This document shows, in pieces, positions 56,841-64,000 of a stretch of 64,000 nt of DNA (position 1 is its first letter; every line of letters starts with the position of its first letter). Both the position numbers and the translations under genes were made by a program. Source of the DNA: Triatoma infestans (lineage: Eukaryota; Arthropoda; Insecta; Hemiptera; Reduviidae); NCBI GenBank assembly GCA_011037195.1, contig JAAEAF010000103.1, positions 611,478-675,477 of the forward strand, written 5' to 3'. Below the pieces are notes generated by a model. It was not told the DNA's origin and did no database searches. It was given only the letters and a program-made list of their open reading frames with translations.

Positions 56841-57394
56841 TAGCTAGCTCAAATAGTGTATTTTAGTGATGGGGATAGAGCCAGGTATACTACAATCTTG
56901 GTCAATGCAAACCAAGGGACAAAGAGCAAGAAACAGTTAGGGTAAAACAATAAAACTCCGTCCAGACATACCAGCATTATTTGAAAGGATTTGAACGAAC
57001 AATTAGAAGACATTCTTTCAACAGCCTGAAACAGACATTCAAGCCAGAACACTTGCTTCAGGAATCGCTCTCTTAAACTCAGTGCCAGTGATAGTGATTT
57101 GCCTTTATTCTAGATAACCATCTGATTTATTAAGATACAGTTGTGATATTGTAAAGTACTTAAATTTGCTTAGAGAATAATATATTTATTTTAAAAACAG
57201 TGGTGCTCTCTTGATTATTACTAATACTTCTCTCTTAAACATATATACTCACAAGCCCTTTTACTAAACCGCTCGTGCTACACAAACTACTACTACTACT
57301 ACACACAAAACTCAGCACATCAAATACATTTTATATCACATGTCAAAATCAGTTCGGACCCCTGTCTAGAATGGACATAGAAAGACACCCAAAA

Positions 57395-57600
57395 AAGAGC
57401 ATTTGAGGCTAGATGAATAGGAAAAAGACCGCGAGGAAAGAGACGCGTGACATGGGAGGATAACCTCTCCGACATTTTCAGAGATCTAAACCTGTCAATG
57501 ACTAAGGCCAAGACAATGGCAATAGATAGAGAAAGGTGGCGTCTCTTTTGCAAGATCCTCTACACAGTGAGGTAGAAGAGGAATCCGAATAAGAGTGAAG
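57395..57600 (+). pseudogene. LINE C-terminal end (same or related element)
   Basis: The frame 57420-57575 reads GKRPRGKRRVTWEDNLSDIF, then RDLNLSMTKAKTMAIDRERW and RLFCKILYTVR before a stop. This is the RGRPxKRWxDNI...A.DR..W end typical of RTE/CR1-like LINEs. Between 56840 and 57395 the sequence is unreadable, so an internal insertion or heavy decay is likely. Confidence 0.75.
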
Positions 57601-57611
57601 AAATTTAATGA

Positions 57612-57960
57612 ATGCACTATTTCTTTTAAATAGTACTACAATTGAGGTGCTTATTTATCTGAAATAATGGTTTTAAATGCAAAAGTCATTGCGGTATATT
57701 CTTAATCTCTGTAAGAGAAAGAATAGCGATTTTGTCAAATTTCCCAAATTGATTTTCGCTAGATATGTATATATATATTATATACACACATATATATATA
57801 TAATTATACATATTATATATATACATTTATACATTAAAAGCGAAAACTCCTAAGAAGCTCAAATTGATATTCATTTAGTTACCAACATCGTATTCGATCA
57901 GTCCATCAATTGGAATTGCGACCATAGTGTTTGATTTTTTTTTCAATTTTGTACGATTTT
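57612..57960 (+). repeat. Right member of the direct repeat pair, running into family A-like sequence
   Basis: 57612-57765 repeats 56210-56360. Beyond it lies a TA/CA microsatellite (57766-57835), then TCAAATTGATATTCATTTAG and TACCAACATCGTATTCGATC, in the place of the family A head words (CTTGATATTCCGTTTAGGTA, CACCATGGGATCC). Confidence 0.65.
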
Positions 57961-58069
57961 AATGGAAATTATTTCTTACTCCTAGCAAGGCTTTTCTTAC
58001 TCTTACTACTAGGCTTACTTTCTCTCACTCCTAGCAAGGCTTTTCTTGTCCGCTACCCGATTAATAAAA
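57961..58069. repeat. Short tandem copies of family A end hairpin
   Basis: TTACTCCTAGCAAGGCTTTT occurs twice (57977-57996 and ~58027-58046), with TTACTCTTACTACTAGGCTT between them. The words resemble the CTTACTCCTAGTAAG hairpin of the family A 5' end. Confidence 0.5.
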
Positions 58070-58420
58070 TTTAATTAACAAGGTTCCTTTAACATAGCAA
58101 CCTTTCCCTGCATAGCTGCTGTTCCCAGCAGTTAGCCTGCGCACAATAACCTTTACAAGCTCATTCCCTACTAGACAGGATTGATTCCAGATATTTGAAG
58201 TCGGTCACAGCTTCAAAACAGTGGTCTGCCACACTCAAATCTCCGAATCTTTTCCTTTTTCTAGAAATTACCATATACTTCCATTTTATTCACATTGACA
58301 GCTGAACCGTAATCTGAGCCGCACTTTGCTCAAACTCGCCGTAAAACTCCTGCTGCGTTACGAGAGATCACGGCTATATCGTCTGCATACGCGAGGTACG
58401 TCACCATGAGGTTGTAGATA
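58070..58420 (-). pseudogene. LINE reverse transcriptase fragment with YADD
   Basis: On the minus strand NLMVTYLAYADDIAVISRNA (58343-58408) carries the catalytic YADD. Beyond it, with frameshifts, are KWKYMVISRKRK, HCFEAVTDFKYLESILSS and a degraded tail. It is opposite in orientation to the LINE at 56370-57600, so it is a separate insertion. Confidence 0.78.
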
Positions 58421-59112
58421 AACCTTGGGCGTAAACCCCAAAGGCATAAACATTCCAAGTTTGAAGAAATTTTGTAAAGTAGAATTGTAATACGCAATAA
58501 GAGGAAATGAGAGTATTTCAAATTATTATTATTATGGAACTAAAAAAAATACAAGGCAAAAAGAAAACAGAAATAAAGTGAAGAAGATATAATTTTATTA
58601 CTATTTATTTCATTATTTACTATTTCTATTTACTAATAATAATTGCAAACATTGCGAAATACCTTCCTGTTATTTCTAATTCTTATTTTTTAAATAAAAT
58701 AATATTTAATATTTGATCACGTTTGTAATTTCTGTTCATCATAAATAATCAGAATAGTATATTTATATCGATAGTCCTCCATAATAACGTCTCTCTGTTA
58801 CATACTCTTGATTCAATAAATTTAATAATAAAAATATTCAGAGAAAATAATAATTGTTTTGAACGATAATTTCTGTTAGAATTTAATTTTTAAAAACACC
58901 ACATTATCAATTGCATCAAAATGTTTGTGTACATTAGTGATATTAAATGTTGTTGTGCGGTGTTCTGATAAAGTGCATATTGCACAGAAACCTGGGTGTT
59001 AAAATTACATCTTTATTTTATACAAACCGAAAAGAATTTTGGGTAAAAAAAAAAAAAATATTATCGCGTACTTATTATTAATTAAAAAATTATCGCGTCT
59101 ATAAAATAAAAA
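58421..59112. other. Non-coding AT-rich stretch
   Basis: Nothing recognised. Confidence 0.4.
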
Positions 59113-60036
59113 AATCTGGTGTGAAACACTCACACAACTTTCTCTTACACCAGTTCTCAAAATTATAATTGACAAATTTTATAGTTTTTATGCACCAAAT
59201 TTAATAAAATTTGTCGAAAACTGAAAAAAAACTATTCAGTAAAAGCGCACTTCCGGCTTACAATTTTCTTAAAACATGGAATTTTGGCCATCTGTTTATT
59301 TCTAATTAATTTTGTTTGGATGATAGAATTGTATAATCAACTATGATAGCACTTTAGAGGAAGCAACCCCCCTCCCCTAAAACTGCCCTTACATGAATTT
59401 TTCCAGAGAAATGTTTAATAAAAGATGTAGATCTTTGCATTTTATTTGTATACGAAGTTTCAAGAAAATCGTCGGAGCCACTTTTGAGAAAATCGCGAAA
59501 AATGAAAAATCATTTAGTAAAGTGTCAAAACAAACGCACTTCCGGTTATGATTTTTTCAAAACGGAATTTCAACAACATATTTAATTCTAATTAACATTA
59601 TTTAGATGACAGAATTGTCTAATAAACTGAAATAGCACTTTAGATGAAAACCTAACCCCACCCCTCCCCCAGAAGGGCCCTTAAATCAATTTTCCCAGAG
59701 AAATGTTTCAAATAAAGTTGTAGCTCCTTGTATATGTAGTTGATGTAACAAGTTTAAAGAAAATCCTTGGAGCCGTTTTTGAGAAAAACGCAAAAAAGTA
59801 AAAAAGTCAACTAGTAAAGTGGTACTTCCGGTTGAGGAATTTTGACAGATAACACACAGTCAGATCGCATGGTGATACCTAAACGGAATATCAAGTTTCA
59901 GCTTTCTACGGCTTTTTCGTTTTTGAGCTATGCTGTTCACATACATACACACACACACGCACACCAGACCATTTGCTAAAAACCCACTTTTTTGGACTCA
60001 GGGGACCTCAAAACGGATAATTTCGGTGAAAACTCC
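59113..60036 (-). repeat. Family A copy, two-module form
   Basis: Reverse copy from AATCTGGTGTGAAACACTCA through two modules to the head (GGGGACCTCAAAACGGATAA). It lacks the last ~60 bp and the 5' hairpin. Confidence 0.92.
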
Positions 60037-60129
60037 GGAATAGAATATAATTAATAACTTTTCTTGAAAATTGTAATGTTTACGATGTTTAGCTGGCCAT
60101 AAAAAAAGATGATAGGGGTTATATGTATA

Positions 60130-61394
60130 CAGGGTGTCCGGGCTAAGTTGTCCAACCCCTTTTTCTCGGTAATTATTGATGATGGAAAAAAAATTTCAAA
60201 TCATAACCCCCTTTATTTTTTGAGCAGTATCTAATGATATAAAAGAACTCCTATTTTTTTATTATGAATTCTAAAAGTCCCTTTTTTTTTATGAGAAAAA
60301 CTATTTTTGAAAAATTGAAATTGCTTTTGTAGTTCCCGTTATGAATTTTTAAACAACAACAAAAAATTTGTTTTACCGCTGGCATAGTGATAAAAAACAA
60401 TTATGGATAAACGCATAAGAGTCTGTCCAAAGAGCAAAAACAAAAATGCAAGATGAATGTTTATATAAATGCTCTCTTGTTTACTGTTTTAATCCCATAA
60501 GTTGTAAAATAATACCTTGTTTTTAAAATACTTTCAGTCTACTTCAAACTTCCATTCGTTCAGGCAAGATGAACGACAAACGAAAAAACTGTACTACAAT
60601 TGATGTACTACATTTTTGTTAATCCGTGGTCAAGGTTAAACAGCTGCAGGGTTTACTGGAAGAGATTTTCTGAACGAAGATACCCAAGCCGGAAAAAACG
60701 ATTGCTCGTGTTGCAGCAACGTTCCGTTTGTTTGGCAGTGTCATTCGCCAAGGGCCAAAAAAAATAGTGTTAGGAGGAATGTTCGTACTATCGATACTTG
60801 AGCTTGATGTACTACTACTGTATGTGCAGGAGAATCCTAACACTTCAGCGCGAAGTGCGGCTAAGGTTCTGGGAATTAGTAAAACTGTCGTGTGGGAAAT
60901 ACTCCCGGCACTATCAAATTAAGCCATTTAGGTGCCACATTATTCAGGGGGTTTCGTGAAGGGCGCCGACCTACTTTTTTGGCTCATATTAGTGTATTAA
61001 CGGAGGAAATTCCAGATTTTTTATTTTTTTATTTTATGGTCCAGGAAGCCATTTGTTTTTTAAGATCCAGCAGTTAGCGGTAAAAAAAGTTTTTTTTTCT
61101 CATTCAAAAATTCATAACTTGGGAACTATAAAAGCAATTTTAATTTTTCAAAAAAAAATTTTCTCACAAAAAAAAGATACTTTTAGAATTCATAATAAAA
61201 AATAGGGGATCCCATTTGAAAAAAAAAAAGAAGTTTGCTTCTGTAACCTGCATATCAGCAGCAGAACTTTTTTATTATATAATATCATTAGATACTACTC
61301 AAAAAATAAAGAGAGTTTTGATTTGAATTTTTTTTTTCCCATCATTAATAATTAACGAGAAAAAAGGGGTGGGCAAGTTAGCCCGGAAACCCTG
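60130..61394 (+). mobile_element. Mariner-related element with long terminal inverted repeats
   Basis: Ends CAGGGTGTCCGGGCTAAGTT and the complement of AACTTGCCCACC...CCGGAAACCCTG, with TA at 60128-60129 and 61395-61396. The inverted arms are unusually long: 60130-60352 pairs with about 61105-61394, the right arm having ~60 extra bases. Between them is a decayed transposase start. Total 1,265 bp, non-autonomous. Confidence 0.85.
60568..61078 (+). pseudogene. Decayed transposase with helix-turn-helix
   Basis: It begins MNDKRKN (60568). The readable region is VQENPNTSARSAAKVLGISK, then TVVWEIL (60824-60904), a homeodomain-like helix-turn-helix of the Tc1/mariner type (SxRxAAxxLGISxxxVWxIL). Stops and shifts occur on both sides, and the catalytic DDE/D region is not recognisable. 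It probably once belonged to the surrounding element. Confidence 0.7.
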
Positions 61395-61396
61395 TA

Positions 61397-61711
61397 TATG
61401 TAAGTGAACAGATTTGTGTAGAATGCCTTTTGTCTCAATACTTTGTAGCGGCAGTTTAAATTTAAAACTGAGAGATGGTCCCCCAAAACCCCTTTAAAAA
61501 CGATTTTGGGGGGAGGATATTTAAAACAAAAGTGATACCATTTTCGTGAAAATTTTAAAAAAACAAAACTCAAAAACCTATTTTGTAAATTTGCACTTTG
61601 TTCACTTAACCGATTTTATTTAAATTTGGAATTTTAACAATGCCTATAATGTATATTAATAATTATATAAATAGTGGAATCATAGATTTTATTGAAATCG
61701 CATTTTAGACA
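61397..61711. other. Non-coding stretch
   Basis: TAGCGGCAGTTTAAATTTAA (61446-61465) resembles a piece at 53288-53305, so an old shared repeat is likely. No gene. Confidence 0.4.
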
Positions 61712-62410
61712 GAGGAATCGACTTGACAGAGGATATCAGAATCAAGAGATAGTTATCCTATCCGATAGTCAGGCGGCCATTAAAGCACTGAGTTCTTATG
61801 TTAACAGTTCTAAAATGGCATGGTAATGCCTAGGTAAGCTTAATGACCTAGGCAGAAGAAATAATGTTACCCTATATTGGGTGCCGGGACATGTCGGCGT
61901 GGAAGGCAATGAGGTAGCCGACAAAAGAAGGCGCTGTATCCCCTCTCATTGGGCCTTTTGTGGAGTCAGCGACCAAGTATTCTTAGAAGAAATCAAGAAG
62001 GAAAAGGTGGCGAAAAGAGCTCCTCTCTGGAACACCATCCCGGGACTGAGGCAGGCCAAGGTCTTGTCAGGGTGGTTATAACCAGCAAAGGTCCGAAAGC
62101 CTGCATCAGTTTGAGTAAGAATAGGAACTGTATTCTTACGGGATTCTTTACGGGGCATTGCAGACTCAGGGGACACCTGAGGAAGCTTGGCCTAGAAAAT
62201 GATGATGGCACACGCAGATTCTGTGTGACAGATGGAGGAAACTCGATACATCTCCTCATACACTGTGATGCCGTCATTCAAAGAAGATTTAGTAGCCTGG
62301 GCCGTTACCAGATAAGGGACCTTAGAACCTTCCAGGATTTTGGGATTCCTTAGGGAGTTCAACCTGGAGAGGGTGGTGTAGATGAGTCAGCTCATCCTCG
62401 GCACCAGGGG
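61712..62410 (+). pseudogene. R1/Jockey-type LINE: RNase H and 3' end, decayed
   Basis: RNase H motifs: IVILSDSQAAIKALSSYVNS (from 61750; the Asp in SDSQ is catalytic), then after a stop LGKLNDLGRRNNVTLYWVPG and HVGVEGNEVADKRRR (the His and final Asp). Next, in another frame, TGHCRLRGHLRKLGLENDDG, RFCVTDGG and SIHLLIHCDAV match the segment after RNase H, where only part of the Cys/His pattern survives. It ends near GGCACCAGGGGGGGG. At least two frameshifts and stops. Confidence 0.82.
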
Positions 62411-62554
62411 GGGGGGGAAGAATAGTTAAAAATAATGGTCGCAGTACAGAACCCTCAAAAAAAAAAAAATCCTTCATAGATGGTGGAACCTGACATTATA
62501 CATGTGAATAGTATTTTATAGACAAGGCTATCGTCACACGACCCAAGAAACTCC
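62411..62554. other. Non-coding spacer
   Basis: Nothing recognised. Confidence 0.4.
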
Positions 62555-62806
62555 TCAAATGACTTTTTTTTTGGCAATCTTTTTCAAATGAAAGTTATAA
62601 CTCGCTATTTGTGTAGTTGATATACTAAGTTTAAACAAAATCGCTGGAGCCAGTTTTTGAGATAATTAATAAAAAATTAATCAGTAAAGTGGTACTATCA
62701 GTTGACCGATTTAATTAAAACCTTTCAAACTGGACTCCTAATGGAGTCAAAAAGAAATATGTTGAAATTTTCTGCGATTTTTCATCTTTGACGACTTATG
62801 TTGATT

Positions 62807-62859
<53 letters not shown>

Positions 62860-62972
62860 AACTCCACTTTCTAAAAACCACTTGCTTGTATTCAGAGGAA
62901 CCTCACAAAATATGCATTCCGGGTGAAAACTGCATTTCGAGAACAGATACATCAAGCTGTAAGAGCAAGTAA
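62555..62972 (-). repeat. Diverged family A copy with a (TC)n(AC)n expansion
   Basis: In reverse: module words (TAAACAAAATCGCTGGAGCC), GTAAAGTGGTACTATCAGTT, and the head (AGGAACCTCACAAAATATGC, GGGTGAAAACTGCATTTCGA). The usual CA-repeat is replaced by a long (TC)n then (AC)n tract (62809-62859). Confidence 0.75.
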
Positions 62973-63227
62973 GTTTCAGTCTGGCTGAAATAATCATTCC
63001 CTCTCTTCTTTTTTTTTTACCACTCGACCAGCGTTGGCGTTGAAATGTTGTGAAAGGCTCTTGTCCTTATAATTGAAGCTTTGAGTCAAGTATGAAGTTT
63101 ATGGAAATTGATTGATTGGTATGGAAATGGATTAGTTGATTTGAGAAATTAAAGTTGACTAACGAACTACGAATTCATTTGAATAACGAATAACCTAAGT
63201 AACAAAAAATAAAATTAGACACATATT
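62973..63227. other. Non-coding spacer
   Basis: Nothing recognised. Confidence 0.4.
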
Positions 63228-64000
63228 ACTTTCTCTTACTCCTAGTAAGAGGAAGTATTGTAATCCTGTCAAATTTTCGAGATCGAGTTATCACCGGAAA
63301 TATCCGTTTTGAGGTCCCCTGTCTACAAAAAGTGGTTTTTTGCAAATGTCATTTTGTGTGTGTGTGTGTCTGTGTATGTTGTATGTGAACAGCATAGCTC
63401 AGAAACGAAAAACCGTAGAAAGTTAAACTTGATATTCCGTTTAGGTATCACCATGGGATCTGACACTACATTATCTGTCAAAATTCCTCAACCGGAAGTA
63501 CCACTTTACAAGTTGGATTTTTTACTTTTTTGCGATTTTCTCAAAAATGGCTCCGACGATTTTCTTTAAACTTGATACATCAACCACACATACAAAGAGC
63601 TACAACTTTTATTTGAAACATTTCTCGGGGAAAATGCAATGAAGGGCACTTTTGGAAGAGGGGTGGGGTTAGGTTTCCATCTAAAGTGCTATTTCAGTTT
63701 ATTAGACAATTCTGTCATCTAAATAATGTTAATTAGAATTAAATATGTTGTTGAAATTCCTAGTTTGAAAAAGATCGGATGACCGGAAGTGCGTTTACTT
63801 TACCACTTTATTAAATGATTTATTCTCTTTTTCGCAATTTTCTCAAAAATGGCTTCGACGATTTTTTTGAAACTTCACATATAAACTAAAGATGCAAAGA
63901 TCTACATCTTTTATTAATAACATTTCTTTGGGAAAATTCTTTTAAGGGCACTTTTAGGGGAGGGGTGGGGTTATGTTTTTCTCTAAACAACTATCATAGT
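63228..64000 (+). repeat. Family A copy, two-module form, cut by the window edge
   Basis: The copy starts ACTTTCTCTTACTCCTAGTA with a perfect 5' hairpin (CTCTTACT/AGTAAGAG). It has the head, a first module (63530-63720) and the beginning of the second (63838 on). The sequence leaves the window before the tail. Confidence 0.93.

Overview
The window is AT-rich, repeat-dominated animal DNA with long introns. The GT-AG splice sites, tRNA-headed SINEs, several non-LTR retrotransposon clades and Tc1/mariner-type elements point to an arthropod, most likely an insect. A sap-feeding hemipteran would fit, but that is a guess. No operons, RNA genes or CRISPR arrays were seen; the tRNA-like pieces are all SINE heads.

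The only host gene recognised with confidence is on the minus strand: the first two coding exons of a Na+/K+-ATPase beta subunit (nervana/ATP1B type). Exon 1 (48022 down to 47896) encodes the start Met and cytosolic tail. Exon 2 (44916 down to 44776) encodes the single transmembrane helix and the start of the ectodomain, up to the conserved SLIGSNPG segment. Splice sites and phases agree across a 2,979-bp intron. I found no later exon, so positions 1-44775 are probably mostly intron 2, which would make it over 44 kb. Upstream of the gene, a 39-bp candidate micro-exon at 51609-51647 (minus strand) resembles the first cysteine cluster of insect Ly6/quiver-like proteins. It is a weak but testable call.

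The rest is mobile DNA in layers. The commonest sequence is a dispersed non-coding family, here called family A. It has a hairpin at each end, a conserved head, one or two copies of a ~310-bp internal module, and a conserved tail ending in a T-run. One-module copies are ~635-680 bp and two-module copies ~910-990 bp. Copies lie throughout, including a head-to-tail cluster at 13229-16915, and older diverged relatives are also present. An intact, 5'-truncated LINE reverse transcriptase ORF sits inside one copy (19516-20644), and a TA-rich inverted-repeat element sits inside another (24188-24876).

Other elements: three tRNA-derived SINE families (A, B, C); a deleted DD41D-type mariner with perfect 30-bp terminal repeats (8154-9049); a pogo-like deletion derivative (31416-31922); a long-TIR mariner-related element (60130-61394); a terminal-inverted-repeat element of unknown type (35263-35699); decayed LINE pieces at 40970-41720, 48990-49200, 50350-50810, 56370-57600, 58070-58420 and 61712-62410; and fold-back elements at 1736-2186, 25250-26328, 32502-32690 and 49497-50214. 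Several inverted-repeat elements carry a short CTGANGA-stem-GAAA sequence that looks like half of a hammerhead ribozyme core. This and the modular family A are the most unusual items here. At the left edge lies an 11-unit minisatellite with a higher-order period.
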